A model generated the notes under the pieces. That model was not told the DNA's origin and did not search any database. It worked only from the letters and a program-made list of their open reading frames with translations. This document shows positions 42,272 through 50,532 of a stretch of 64,000 bases of DNA, piece by piece; the stretch's first letter is position 1; every line of letters starts with the position of its first letter. This stretch comes from Roseomonas sp. KE0001 (GTDB lineage Bacteria > Pseudomonadota > Alphaproteobacteria > Acetobacterales > Acetobacteraceae), in NCBI RefSeq assembly GCF_016107285.1, contig NZ_RCVQ01000005.1, positions 310,001 to 374,000 on the forward strand. The letters are read 5' to 3'. Made by a program: the position numbers and the translations under genes.

Positions 42272-43759
42272 ATGGCGGCGCATGACTTCGACCTGGTGAT
42301 CCGTGGCGGCACCCTGGCCAGCGCGGCGGAAGTGTTCGAGGCGGATCTCGGCATCCGCGAGGGGCGCATCGCGGCGCTCGGCCGGGGGCTCGGCCGCGGC
42401 GCCGAGGAGATCGACGCGCGCGGCCTGATCGTCACCCCCGGCGGGCTGGATTCGCATTGCCATCTGGAGGAGCTGGGCCAGGACGGCTCGGCGCAGGAGG
42501 AGAGCTTCGACAGCGGCTCGGCCGCCGCCCTGGCCGGCGGCACCACCGCCTTCCTCTGCTTCCTGCCGCAATGGAAGGGCCACAGCCTGGCCGCCAGCGC
42601 GCCCGGCTACGAGGCGCGCGCCCGCGCCTCCCGCGCCGACTACTCCTTCCACCAGATCATCACCGACCCGACGCCCGAGGTCATGGCGCGCGAGGTGCCG
42701 GCGCTGGTCGCCCGCGGCATCCGCAGCCTGAAGGTCTTCCTGACCTATGACCCGCTGCGCCTGACCGATGCGCAGTACCTGGAGGTGCTGGCCACGGCGA
42801 AGCGGCTCGGGGCCTTCGTCACCGTGCATTGCGAGAATTTCGATGCCATCGGCTGGCGCATCCAGGCCCTGCTGAAGGCCGGGCTGACGGATCCGCTGCA
42901 GCACGCCTGGTCGCGCCCGCCGGTGGTGGAGCGGGAGGCGACGCACCGCGCCATCGCGCTCGCCGAGCTGGTGGACCAGCCGATCCAGGTGTTCCATGTC
43001 TCCTGCGAGGAGGCGGCGGCCGAGATCGCCCGGGCCCGTTCGCGCGGCGTGAAGGTCTGGGGCGAGACCTGCCCGCAGTATCTGACGCTCTCGCACGAGG
43101 ATCTGGTTGGGCCGGACTTCGCCGGCGCCAAGGCGGTCTGCTCCCCGGCGCTGCGCGAGGCGGCGGAGCGCGAGCGGGTCTGGGCGCGCATCCAGGACGG
43201 CACGCTGGACGTCGTCAGCTCCGATCATTGCGGCTTCTCCTTCGCCACGCAGAAGCGCGTGGCGGGGAGCAGCGCCTATGGCACGGGGGAGGCGGCCTCC
43301 CGCCCCGATGGCACCCCGGCCTTCAACGCCATCCCGAACGGCGTGCCGGGAATCGAGACGCGGCTGCCGGTGCTGTTCTCCGAGGGCGTATCGAAAGGGC
43401 GGATCGACCTGCCGGCCTTCGTCCGTCTCTCCTCCGCCAACGCCGCGCGGCTCTTCGGGTTGGAGGGACGCAAGGGCAGCCTGATGCCGGGCGCCGATGC
43501 CGACCTGGCGCTCTGGGACCCCGATGCCGAGCGCACCATCCGCAATGCCGAACTGCACCACGCCATCGACTACACCCCCTGGGAGGGGATGGCGGTGAAG
43601 GGCTGGCCGGTGGTAACGATCCGGCGCGGCGAGGTGGCGGTGCGCGAGGGGGAGGTGCTGGCGCGCCCCGGCTCCGGCCGGTTCCTGGCACGAGGCCCCT
43701 ATGCCGCCGCCGCGCCGCGCGGCGTGGTGCCGGATGGGTTCGACGCCGCCCTGGCCTGA
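42272..43759 (+). CDS. Hydantoinase / dihydropyrimidinase-type amidohydrolase
   Basis: This 495-residue cyclic amidohydrolase opens hydantoin or dihydropyrimidine rings to N-carbamoyl amino acids. Binuclear metal-site residues are His62 and His64 in GLDSHCHLEE, the carbamylated Lys154 in SLKVFLTYD, His in VHCENFD, His in VFHVSCEEA and the Asp in SSDHCGFSF. The substrate-lid motif SPALREAAERE and NGVPGIETRLP also fit. It lies 32 bases after the decarboxylase-like gene in the same operon. The N-carbamoyl product could be finished by a carbamoylase (the M20 enzyme at 6872 is one candidate). Divergent genes encode an amino-acid dehydrogenase complex. Confidence 0.9.
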   Translation: MAAHDFDLVIRGGTLASAAEVFEADLGIREGRIAALGRGLGRGAEEIDARGLIVTPGGLDSHCHLEELGQDGSAQEESFDSGSAAALAGGTTAFLCFLPQWKGHSLAASAPGYEARARASRADYSFHQIITDPTPEVMAREVPALVARGIRSLKVFLTYDPLRLTDAQYLEVLATAKRLGAFVTVHCENFDAIGWRIQALLKAGLTDPLQHAWSRPPVVEREATHRAIALAELVDQPIQVFHVSCEEAAAEIARARSRGVKVWGETCPQYLTLSHEDLVGPDFAGAKAVCSPALREAAERERVWARIQDGTLDVVSSDHCGFSFATQKRVAGSSAYGTGEAASRPDGTPAFNAIPNGVPGIETRLPVLFSEGVSKGRIDLPAFVRLSSANAARLFGLEGRKGSLMPGADADLALWDPDAERTIRNAELHHAIDYTPWEGMAVKGWPVVTIRRGEVAVREGEVLARPGSGRFLARGPYAAAAPRGVVPDGFDAALA

Positions 43760-43820
43760 GCGGCGTCGGGGCGTGAATCACATTCCATCCCGTTCGAGAA
43801 ACTGCCATCATTCCTGAAAT

Positions 43821-43843
43821 GCAATTTCATTCAATGAAATTGC
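43821..43843. promoter_or_regulatory. Perfect 10-bp inverted repeat upstream of the lone binding-protein gene
   Basis: GCAATTTCAT and ATGAAATTGC (43821-43830, 43834-43843) are perfect reverse complements with a TCA spacer. The core TTTCAT-N3-ATGAAA is AT-rich in a GC-rich genome and lies 22 bases before the start codon, overlapping the expected promoter. This is a strong operator candidate. The cognate regulator is not in the immediate neighbourhood. Confidence 0.65.
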
Positions 43844-43864
43844 GATATCAGGGAGGGATTCAAG

Positions 43865-45133
43865 ATGCAGGTATCTTCGGGGCTGGTATCTTCGGGGCTG
43901 GGCCGTCGCGCCTTGCTGGGCACTGGCGCGGCCACACTCCTCGCGCCCGGCATGCAGCGGCCCGCGCGGGCGCAGAAGGGCGACACCCTGCGCATCGGCG
44001 TGCTGACTGATCTGTCCGGCGCCTACAAGGACATCACGGGCCAGAATGGCGCCATTTGCGCCGAGCAGGCGGTGCTCGACTTCGGTGCCGCCGAGCGCGG
44101 CATCAAGGTCGAGGTGCTGCTTGCGGATCACCAGCACCGCCCCGATGTCGGCCTCAACATCGTCCGGCAGTGGTTCGACCAGGGGGATGTCGACGTGGTG
44201 ATGGATGCAGGGCAATCGGCCATCGCCCTGGCGGTGAACGGCCTGGTGACGGAGCGCAACAAGCTGCACCTCAACACCGGCGCCGCCAGTTCCGAGCTGA
44301 CCGGCCGCCAGTGCAGCCCCAACACCATTCACTGGCCTTACGACACATGGTGCAATGCCAATTCGACCGCCCGCTCCCTGGTGCGGGCCGGCGGCAAACG
44401 CTGGTTCTTCCTGGTGGCCGACTATTCCTTCGGCAAGACCATGCAGGCCGATGCCACGCGGATGATCGAGGCGGAGGGTGGCGAGGTCGTCGGCGCCGCC
44501 CTGCATCCCTTCCCGGGCAATACGGACTTCTCCTCCTACCTGATCCAGGCGCGGGCGCGCAGGGCCGACGTCCTCGCCCTCGCCAATGCCGGCACCGACA
44601 TGCTGAACTGCGTCAAGCAGGCGGCAGAATTCGGCCTGAACCGCCAGGGCATCCGCATTGCCGCGCTGGTCGCCTTCATCCAGGACGTCAAGGCCCTCGG
44701 CCTGAATGTCGCGCAGGGGCTGACGTTGACCGAGACCTTCTACTGGGATCTGAATGACCGCACGCGGGCCTTCACCCAGCGGGTCAGGCCGCGCTTGGCC
44801 AATGGCAACTATCCGAACATGGACCATGCCTCGGCCTATTCGGCCACACTGCACTACCTGAAGGTGGTGGCCGAGATGGGCGTGGCACGCGCCAAGGCGG
44901 ATGGGCGCGCAGTCTGCGCCGCGATGAAAGCCATGCCGACGGATGACGACTGCTTCGGCCGGGGCCTGATTCGGGCCGACGGGCGCAAGATCCACCCGGC
45001 CTACCTCTTCGAGGCCAAGAAGCCGGAGGAGAGCAGCGGCCCGTGGGACCTGTTGAAGCTGGTAGGCACCACACCGGCGGATCAGGCCTTCCGGCCCATC
45101 GCCGACGGTGGTTGCAAGCTCGTCACGGGATGA
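43865..45133 (+). CDS. ABC transporter substrate-binding protein, branched-chain amino acid (LivJ) type
   Basis: This 422-residue periplasmic binding protein of the Leu/Ile/Val-amide family has a signal peptide with twin Arg (GLGRRALLGTGAATLL) and an ARAQ cleavage site near residue 38. The mature start DTLRIGVLTDLSGAYKDITGQNG is typical. A tandem 15-bp duplication lengthens the segment before the twin Arg (VSSGLVSSGL). AGGGAGGG precedes ATG 43865. No permease or ATPase follows, so it is an orphan that must serve a transporter elsewhere. Similar proteins bind amides, urea-like compounds or aromatic acids. It sits after the hydantoinase operon, behind a perfect inverted repeat. Confidence 0.88.
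   Translation: MQVSSGLVSSGLGRRALLGTGAATLLAPGMQRPARAQKGDTLRIGVLTDLSGAYKDITGQNGAICAEQAVLDFGAAERGIKVEVLLADHQHRPDVGLNIVRQWFDQGDVDVVMDAGQSAIALAVNGLVTERNKLHLNTGAASSELTGRQCSPNTIHWPYDTWCNANSTARSLVRAGGKRWFFLVADYSFGKTMQADATRMIEAEGGEVVGAALHPFPGNTDFSSYLIQARARRADVLALANAGTDMLNCVKQAAEFGLNRQGIRIAALVAFIQDVKALGLNVAQGLTLTETFYWDLNDRTRAFTQRVRPRLANGNYPNMDHASAYSATLHYLKVVAEMGVARAKADGRAVCAAMKAMPTDDDCFGRGLIRADGRKIHPAYLFEAKKPEESSGPWDLLKLVGTTPADQAFRPIADGGCKLVTG
43871..43900 (+). repeat. Exact tandem duplication, 2 x 15 bp, inside the signal peptide code
   Basis: GTATCTTCGGGGCTG occurs twice without gap at 43871-43885 and 43886-43900. Being 15 bp it keeps the frame and duplicates the residues VSSGL ahead of the twin-Arg motif. 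Probably a recent slippage event. Confidence 0.9.
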
Positions 45134-45145
45134 CGGGGAACATGC

Positions 45146-45189
45146 GGGGACGCCTCGCGCGTCCCCGGCGCCTCCTCCCAGGAGGAGGC
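45146..45189. terminator. Two consecutive hairpins between convergent genes
   Basis: The first hairpin is GGGGACG/CGTCCCC (45146-45152 with 45160-45166, 7-base loop). The second is GCCTCCTC/GAGGAGGC (45170-45177 with 45182-45189, loop CCAG), followed on the plus strand by TATTT. They separate the binding-protein gene from the convergent SWIB gene and probably end both transcripts. Confidence 0.7.
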
Positions 45190-45506
45190 TATTTCAGGTG
45201 AGCGGCCAGGAACTTGTTCATCTCGAACATGGTCGCCTTGGGCTTGCCGAAGACCTTCTCCAGCTTCGCATCCGCCAGGATCTCCCGCTTGTTCTCGGGA
45301 TTCTGCAGGTTGTTCGACTTGATGTAGTCCCAGACCTTGCTGACCACCTCGCCGCGGGCGATCTGGCCGTCGCCCACGATGGCGGCGAGCTCGGCCGAGG
45401 GGGTCAGCGGCTTCTGCAGGGCATTCGGCTTGCTGCCATCCTTGGGCTTGGTGGTGGCCTTCGGCTTGGTGGTGGCCTTGGCTTCACCGGTCTTCTTGGC
45501 TGGCAT
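45189..45506 (-). CDS. SWIB/MDM2-domain small protein
   Basis: This 105-residue basic protein has a Lys/Thr/Pro-rich tail (residues 1-30, KKTGEAKATTKPKATTKP-like, resembling histone or DNA-binding tails). A SWIB domain follows (about 30-105: LTPSAELAAIVGDGQIARGEVVSKVWDYIKS-type motif, then EMNKFLAAHLK). In eukaryotes SWIB domains occur in chromatin remodelers and topoisomerases. The free-standing bacterial forms are thought to act on nucleoid structure, but their role is little known. GGAG lies nine bases before ATG 45506. It is monocistronic, with an AT-richer upstream region. Confidence 0.9.
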   Translation of the reverse strand: MPAKKTGEAKATTKPKATTKPKDGSKPNALQKPLTPSAELAAIVGDGQIARGEVVSKVWDYIKSNNLQNPENKREILADAKLEKVFGKPKATMFEMNKFLAAHLK

Positions 45507-45646
45507 CCCGTTCTCCAGGGTTATCGCGTTTACGGCTGTCGATGAGGCTGAAACGTGTCAGTAGCGATCCGGATGCAGCATGGCCTTCCCGGCCTTCCGC
45601 CCTCCGGGGCGGTTTTCTGCCAGCCCCCCGCAACCAGCCATTCCAG

Positions 45647-45664
45647 GCCATCCGCGCGGATGGC
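45647..45664. promoter_or_regulatory. Perfect 18-bp palindrome in the SWIB / amidohydrolase gap
   Basis: GCCATCCGC followed by GCGGATGGC gives an uninterrupted 18-bp palindrome in the 232-base gap between two minus-strand genes. It is about 75 bases after the amidohydrolase stop and 140 bases before the SWIB start. It could form the terminator hairpin of the upstream gene or be a protein-binding site. The remainder of the gap has no evident coding content. Confidence 0.35.
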
Positions 45665-45738
45665 GGGGTGACTCTAGGGCCAATCCCCCCTCGCCAACAA
45701 TGGAGCCGCGTCGGGGAGGGCGGGGACAAGGGCCCGCC

Positions 45739-46950
45739 TCAGGGAACCGTGACCAGGGCCCTGCCGTCCCGCGCCACCACCTGGCCCCGCCGCAGCACCA
45801 ACTTCCGCTCGCGATGCGCGACCACCGCCTCGGCCAGGCTCTCCCCCGCGACGAGAACGAGATCGGCCACGCAGCCCTCCGCCAGCCCGTAATCCGGCAG
45901 CCGCATCACCGAGGCGCCGCCGCGGGTGCAGACATCGAGGGCGAGGGCGATCTCCTCGTCCCGGCGGAAGTTGTTGCGCAGGCCGATCAGCATGGCGCGC
46001 TCCAGCATGTCGCCATCGCCATAGGGGTTCCAGCAGTCGCGGATGCCGTCGGAGCCGGCGCAGGTGCGGATGCCGAGCGCGGCCAGCCGCGCCACGGCGG
46101 GCACCGGGCGGCTGGCGCTGCCGGTGGTCATGATGGCGATGTCGAGCGCGGCGATCTCGGCCAGCAGGCGCTCGACCAGGGCGGTGTCCGGGTCGCCGAG
46201 GCAGAAGGCGTGGCTGATCGTCGCCTGTCCCCGCATCCCGAGCGCCCGCACCCGCTCGAAGATCAGCTCCATGCTGAAGGCGCCGAGCAGGCCGGCCTCA
46301 TGCAGATGGATGTCGACCGGCCGGCCGAAGCGCTGCGCCAGCTCGAAGACGGCGTCGAGATGCCCCTTCGGGTCGCGGTCGATGCCGCAGGGGTCGAGGC
46401 CGCCCACCACCTCGCAGCCGAGGCGCATGGCCTCCTCCATCAGCGCCAGCGTGCCGGGGCGCACCAGCAGGCCGGATTGCGGGAAGGCCACCAGCTCGAT
46501 GGCGCAGATCCCGCCCAGGCGCTCGCGCGTCGCCAGCACCCCTTCCACGCCGGCGAGGCCGACCACCGTATCCACATCGACATGGCTGCGGATCGCCGTG
46601 GTGCCCTTGGCCACCGACTGCACCACCTGCCGGGCCGATTGCCGCGCCGGATCGATGCCGAGGGCCCGGCGCTTCTCCCGCTCGTTGTCGATCTTGTCCT
46701 GCAGCGAGGGGCCGGCGCTGTTCGGCACCCAGCCCATGCCCCAGAGCGTCTTGTCCAGATGGGTGTGGGCCTCGACCAGGCCGGGCAGGAGAATGGCGCC
46801 GCCGCCGTCCTCCACGACCACGTTCTCCATCCCGCCGCTCTCCACCCGCTGATCCGGCGCGATGCGGGCGATGCGGCCGTCGCGCAGCAGGACATCCGTG
46901 GCCGCGCCGCCCATCGGGCGCACATTCCTCAGCAGCAGATCGGCGGTCAT
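45739..46950 (-). CDS. Amidohydrolase, cytosine deaminase-like
   Basis: This 403-residue amidohydrolase-superfamily enzyme is of the cytosine/isoguanine deaminase branch. The metal-site motif is LVEAHTHLDKTLWGMGW (HxH). The next His lies in VDIHLHEAGLLG, another in ATISHAFCLGD, and the catalytic Asp in TCAGSDGIRDCWNPYGDGDMLERAM. It should deaminate a pyrimidine/triazine-like base or cleave a related amide. The exact substrate is unknown. ATG 46950 has GGGGGG about ten bases upstream. The frame beyond it runs into the divergent flavin reductase gene. It adds a further nitrogen-releasing activity to the window. Confidence 0.87.
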   Translation of the reverse strand: MTADLLLRNVRPMGGAATDVLLRDGRIARIAPDQRVESGGMENVVVEDGGGAILLPGLVEAHTHLDKTLWGMGWVPNSAGPSLQDKIDNEREKRRALGIDPARQSARQVVQSVAKGTTAIRSHVDVDTVVGLAGVEGVLATRERLGGICAIELVAFPQSGLLVRPGTLALMEEAMRLGCEVVGGLDPCGIDRDPKGHLDAVFELAQRFGRPVDIHLHEAGLLGAFSMELIFERVRALGMRGQATISHAFCLGDPDTALVERLLAEIAALDIAIMTTGSASRPVPAVARLAALGIRTCAGSDGIRDCWNPYGDGDMLERAMLIGLRNNFRRDEEIALALDVCTRGGASVMRLPDYGLAEGCVADLVLVAGESLAEAVVAHRERKLVLRRGQVVARDGRALVTVP

Positions 46951-47071
46951 GGCACTTTTCCCCCCTCGCTTCGCGTCGCGGCATCGACCGGACCGCCGCC
47001 GCAGCCTATGGGAAGCCGCCGCGCCGGAGCAATCCGGCCCCCGAACCCGACCTTCCGGAGACCGCCCGCCG

Positions 47072-47755
47072 ATGGAGACCGCCGCTTTCGACTTCACCGC
47101 CCTCGGCCCGCGCGAGCGCTACAAGCTGCTGATCGGCACGGTGATGCCGCGGCCGATCGCCTGGGTGACGACGGTGGATGACACGGGACGGGCCAATGCG
47201 GCGCCGTTCAGCTTCTTCAACTGCCTGTCGGCCGATCCGCCGGTGGTCGCCCTCGGCATCGAGTTCCGCCCCGACGGCACCCCCAAGGACACCGGCCGCA
47301 ACATCCGCGAGACCGGCGTCTTCACCGTCAACCTGGTGTCGGACGCGCTGATGGAGGCGATGAACGTCACCGCCGTGCCCTTCGGGCCGGAGGTCGACGA
47401 GCTGGCCCGCGCGGGGCTGGAGACCCGGCCGGGCGTCGCGGTGGCCAGCCCGCGCATCGCGCTCGCCCCGGCGGCGCTGGAGTGCCGGCTGCATTCCTTC
47501 CTGGATCTCGGCGGCTCGCGCGAGGTGGTGCTGGGCACGGTGGTGCAGGCGCATATCCGCGCCGACGCGGTGGATGCGCGCTTCCACGTCGATCCCGCCG
47601 TGCTGGATCTGGTGGGGCGGATGGGCGGCCAGGGCTATGCCGGCACGCGCGACTACTTCGACCTGGCCACCATGAGCGAGGCCGGCCTGGCGGAGGCCCC
47701 CGCCACCCGGCGGCCCCGCCGGCTGCGGCCGCCCGGGGGAGAGGCCGGCGTGTGA
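47072..47755 (+). CDS. Flavin reductase-like domain protein (DIM6/NTAB family)
   Basis: This 227-residue FMN-binding split-barrel protein has the family pattern MPRPIAWVTTVDDTGRANAAPFSFFNCLSADPPVVALGI (about 25-63) and NIRETGVFTVNLVSDALMEAMNVTAVPFGPEVDEL. The conserved ECRLHSFLDLGGSREVVLGTVVQAHI marks the C-terminal half. Such proteins reduce flavins for a monooxygenase or act as oxidoreductases themselves. No monooxygenase partner is adjacent. It is divergent from the amidohydrolase. ATG 47072 has CCGGAG eleven bases upstream. Confidence 0.87.
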   Translation: METAAFDFTALGPRERYKLLIGTVMPRPIAWVTTVDDTGRANAAPFSFFNCLSADPPVVALGIEFRPDGTPKDTGRNIRETGVFTVNLVSDALMEAMNVTAVPFGPEVDELARAGLETRPGVAVASPRIALAPAALECRLHSFLDLGGSREVVLGTVVQAHIRADAVDARFHVDPAVLDLVGRMGGQGYAGTRDYFDLATMSEAGLAEAPATRRPRRLRPPGGEAGV

Positions 47756-47795
47756 GGGGCTGAGGCGAAGGTGGAGATTGGCAGCCGGCGCCCCA

Positions 47796-47804
47796 CGATA
47801 TATT
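47796..47804 (+). promoter_or_regulatory. Possible ModE half-site / -10 region upstream of modA
   Basis: CGATATATT resembles the left half of a molybdate (ModE) box, which has the form CGNTATATA-N6/8-TATA. No convincing right half is seen. It is 30 bases before modA and could equally be a -10 element. A ModE-type gene at the end of the same operon makes molybdate-responsive control likely in principle. Confidence 0.3.
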
Positions 47805-47833
47805 CAATCGGGAACAACGATGGGAGCCCCGCC

Positions 47834-48628
47834 ATGACGCGCCGTTCCGTCCTCCGTGGAAGCCTCGCGGCCCTGCTGCTGCTGGCCGGCCTCGCCGCCG
47901 CGCCGGTGGCCCGGGCCCAGGAAGGCCCCACCGTCTTCGCCGCCGCCAGCCTGACCGATGCGCTGCGCGCCCTGGCCGAGCAGTGGCGCGCCCAGGGCCA
48001 CCCGGCGCCACGCCTGTCCTTCGCCGCCTCCTCCGCCCTGGCGCGGCAGATCGAGCAGGGCGCGCCGGCCGATCTCTTCCTCTCGGCCGACGAGCCCTGG
48101 ATGGACTACGTGCAGCAGCGCGGCCTGATCCTCGACGCCAGCCGCAGCAGCCCGCTGGCCAATACGCTGGTGCTGATCGCGCCTGCCGCCTCGCCGCAGG
48201 CCGCTGTCACCCTGGAGCGGGAGAGCGACCTGCTGGCCATGGCCGGGCCCGCCGGCCGCATCGCGACCGGCGATCCCGCCCATGTTCCGGCCGGCAGATA
48301 CGCCGAGGCGGCGCTGCGCTGGATGGGGCAGTGGGAGACGGTCTCGCCGCGTCTGGCCCGCGCCGACAATGTCCGTTCCGCCCTGCTGCTGGTCGAGCGC
48401 GGCGAGGCGCCGCTCGGCATCGTCTATGCCACGGACGCGGCCGCCGCGCCGGCCGTCAAGGTGGTCGGCACCTTCCCGGCGGGCAGCCATCCGCCGGTGA
48501 CCTACCCCTTCGCGCTGACCCGCCGCGCCGAGGGGAATGCCGAGGCCCGCGCCCTGCTGGACTTCCTGTCCGGTCCGCGGGCCGCCGACACCTGGCGCCG
48601 CTTCGGCTTCGGCCTGCGCGCGCCCTAG
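47834..48628 (+). CDS. modA: Molybdate ABC transporter, periplasmic binding protein
   Basis: This 264-residue ModA protein has an N-terminal signal peptide (MTRRSVLRGSLAALLLLAGLAAA then ARAQ) and the typical sequence VFAAASLTDALRALAEQW, LSFAASSALARQIEQGAPADLFLSAD and RIATGDPAHVPAGRYAEAAL. The C-terminal LDFLSGPRAADTWRRFGFG is also family-typical. The Ser residues in AAASL and SSALA coordinate molybdate in known ModA proteins. ATG 47834 heads a five-gene operon: modA, modB, modC, a ModA-like protein and a ModE-like protein. It supplies molybdenum for Mo-enzymes, which fits an organism rich in oxidoreductases. Confidence 0.93.
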   Translation: MTRRSVLRGSLAALLLLAGLAAAPVARAQEGPTVFAAASLTDALRALAEQWRAQGHPAPRLSFAASSALARQIEQGAPADLFLSADEPWMDYVQQRGLILDASRSSPLANTLVLIAPAASPQAAVTLERESDLLAMAGPAGRIATGDPAHVPAGRYAEAALRWMGQWETVSPRLARADNVRSALLLVERGEAPLGIVYATDAAAAPAVKVVGTFPAGSHPPVTYPFALTRRAEGNAEARALLDFLSGPRAADTWRRFGFGLRAP

Positions 48629-48648
48629 GCCAGGGGGATGGAGGGCGC

Positions 48649-49362
48649 ATGGAGGGCGGGGCGCTGGGGTTGAGCCCGGAGGAGTGGCAGGCGGTCCGCC
48701 TCAGCCTGGCCGTGGCGCTGCGCTCGGTGGCCTTCGGCCTGCCGCCGGCGGTGCTGGCGGCCTGGCTGCTCGCGCGCGGCCGCTTCCCGGGCCGGGCGCT
48801 GCTGGATGCCCTGGTGCACCTGCCGCTGGTCATGCCGCCGGTCGTGGTGGGCTGGCTGCTGCTCGTCACCTTCGGCGTGCGCGGGCCGGTGGGCGCGCTG
48901 CTGAACGACTGGTTCGGCCTACGGCTGGTCTTCACCACCGCCGGCGCCTCCCTGGCCACGGCGGTGATGTCCTTCCCGCTCATCGTGCGGGCCGTGCGGC
49001 TCAGCCTCGATGCCGTCGATCCCGGCCTGGAGGCGGCGGCCCGCAGCCTTGGCGCCGGCCCGCTGGACCGCTTCCTGACCGTCACCCTGCCGCTCGCCCT
49101 GCCGGGCATCCTCTCCGGCGCCGTGACCGCCTTCGCCGCCGGGCTCGGTGAGTTCGGCGCCGTCATCACCTTCGCCTCGAACATTCCCGGCGAGACCCAG
49201 ACCCTGCCGCTGGCCATCTATGCCGCCACCCAGACGCCGGGGGGCGAGGCGACGGCCGCCCGCCTGGCCGGCTTCTCCCTGGTGCTGGCGGTGGCCGGGC
49301 TGCTGCTGGCCGAGATGCTGGGGCGCCGCATGCGGGTGCTGCTGGGCCAGGGCCCGCGCTGA
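48649..49362 (+). CDS. modB: Molybdate ABC transporter, permease
   Basis: This 237-residue permease has five to six membrane segments. The coupling loop VDPGLEAAARSLGAGPLDRFLTVTLPLALPG (about 120-150) matches the EAA motif, and GEFGAVITFASNIPGETQTLPLAIY is a ModB hallmark. ATG 48649 is in the reading frame (ATG 48638 is not). Its stop overlaps modC (TGATG at 49360-49364), showing tight coupling. Confidence 0.93.
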   Translation: MEGGALGLSPEEWQAVRLSLAVALRSVAFGLPPAVLAAWLLARGRFPGRALLDALVHLPLVMPPVVVGWLLLVTFGVRGPVGALLNDWFGLRLVFTTAGASLATAVMSFPLIVRAVRLSLDAVDPGLEAAARSLGAGPLDRFLTVTLPLALPGILSGAVTAFAAGLGEFGAVITFASNIPGETQTLPLAIYAATQTPGGEATAARLAGFSLVLAVAGLLLAEMLGRRMRVLLGQGPR

Positions 49363-50522
49363 TGCCGCACGGCCCGGACCCGCTCCGACCGCCGCTGGAG
49401 GTGGCCCTGCGGCATCGTTTTCCAGACGGCGGGGGGAACGCGGGCTTCGCGCTGGACGCCGCCTTCACCGCGCCCGCCGGCCGGGTGACGGCGCTGTTCG
49501 GCCCCTCGGGCTGCGGCAAGTCGACCGTGCTGGCCGCCGTCGCCGGCCTGCTGCGCCCCGATGCCGGCCGCATCCTGTTGGGCGCGACGGTGCTGCTCGA
49601 CAGCGCCGCGCGCCGGGTGCTGCCGCCGGAGAAGCGGCGCTGCGGCGTGGTGTTCCAGGATGCCCGGCTGTTCCCGCATCTCTCGGTGGAGGGCAACCTG
49701 CGCTACGGCCAGCGCCGGGCGCCGCGCGAGGCGGAGGGGGAGGAGCCGAGCTTCGGGGAGGTGGTGGCCCTGCTCGGCATCGAGCCCCTGCTGGGCCGCC
49801 GCCCCGCGGCGCTCTCGGGCGGCGAGCGGCAGCGGGTGGCGCTGGGCCGGGCCCTGCTGGCGCGGCCCCGGCTGCTGCTGCTGGACGAGCCGATGGCGGC
49901 GCTGGACGCCGGCCGCAAGGCGGAGTTGCTCCCCTTCCTCGCCCGCCTGCGGCAGCGGCTGCGCATCCCCCTCCTCTACGTCACCCACGCGCTGGAGGAG
50001 GTGGACCACCTGGCGGACCGCATGGTGCTGATGCAGGCCGGCCGCGTCCTGGCCGAGGACACGCCGGAGGCGCTTTCCCTCCGGACCGACCTGCCACTGC
50101 TCGCCCTGCGCCGCGATGCCGGGGCGGTGCTGGCCTGCACGGTGCTGGAGCACCTGCCGGACCGGGGGCTGAGCCGCCTGTCCTTCGCCGGGGGCACGCT
50201 GCTGGTGTCGCTGCTGGCCGCCGCGCCCGGTTCCGCCCTGCGGCTCCGCATGCGGGCGCGGGACGTCTCGATCGCCACGCAAAGGCCGGCCGGCCTCTCC
50301 GTGCAGAACATCCTGCCGGCGGAGATCGAGGCCATCGAGAGCCCTCGCCCGGCGGAAATCATGCTGCGACTGAAGGTCGGTGACACGCGGATACTTTCCC
50401 GCATAACGAGAGATGCTATCGTAAGACTCGCGCTTGTGCCGGGGATGCCCGTCTGGGCGCTGGTCAAGTCCGTCGCCTTCAGCGCCACCACCCCGGAGGC
50501 AGGCGGCCCGGCATCGGAGTGA
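49362..50522 (+). CDS. modC: Molybdate ABC transporter, ATP-binding protein
   Basis: This 386-residue ATPase has Walker A GPSGCGKST, Q-loop FQDARLFPHL, signature ALSGGERQRVALGRALL, Walker B LLLLDEP and H-loop VTHALEEVDHLADR. A C-terminal Mop-like molybdate-binding domain follows (about 300-375, ending RDAIVRLALVPGMPVWALVKSVAF). That domain gives ModC feedback inhibition by molybdate in some species. It starts within the modB stop. A ModA-like gene follows after ten bases. Confidence 0.93.
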   Translation: MPHGPDPLRPPLEVALRHRFPDGGGNAGFALDAAFTAPAGRVTALFGPSGCGKSTVLAAVAGLLRPDAGRILLGATVLLDSAARRVLPPEKRRCGVVFQDARLFPHLSVEGNLRYGQRRAPREAEGEEPSFGEVVALLGIEPLLGRRPAALSGGERQRVALGRALLARPRLLLLDEPMAALDAGRKAELLPFLARLRQRLRIPLLYVTHALEEVDHLADRMVLMQAGRVLAEDTPEALSLRTDLPLLALRRDAGAVLACTVLEHLPDRGLSRLSFAGGTLLVSLLAAAPGSALRLRMRARDVSIATQRPAGLSVQNILPAEIEAIESPRPAEIMLRLKVGDTRILSRITRDAIVRLALVPGMPVWALVKSVAFSATTPEAGGPASE

Positions 50523-50532
50523 GGGCGCCCGC

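Noticed and set aside
43819-44010. Alternative frame starting inside the inverted repeat before the binding protein
   Set aside because: It overlaps the binding-protein gene in another frame, lacks a ribosome site and merely mirrors the 15-bp duplication. The LivJ-type frame has clear homology and AGGGAGGG.
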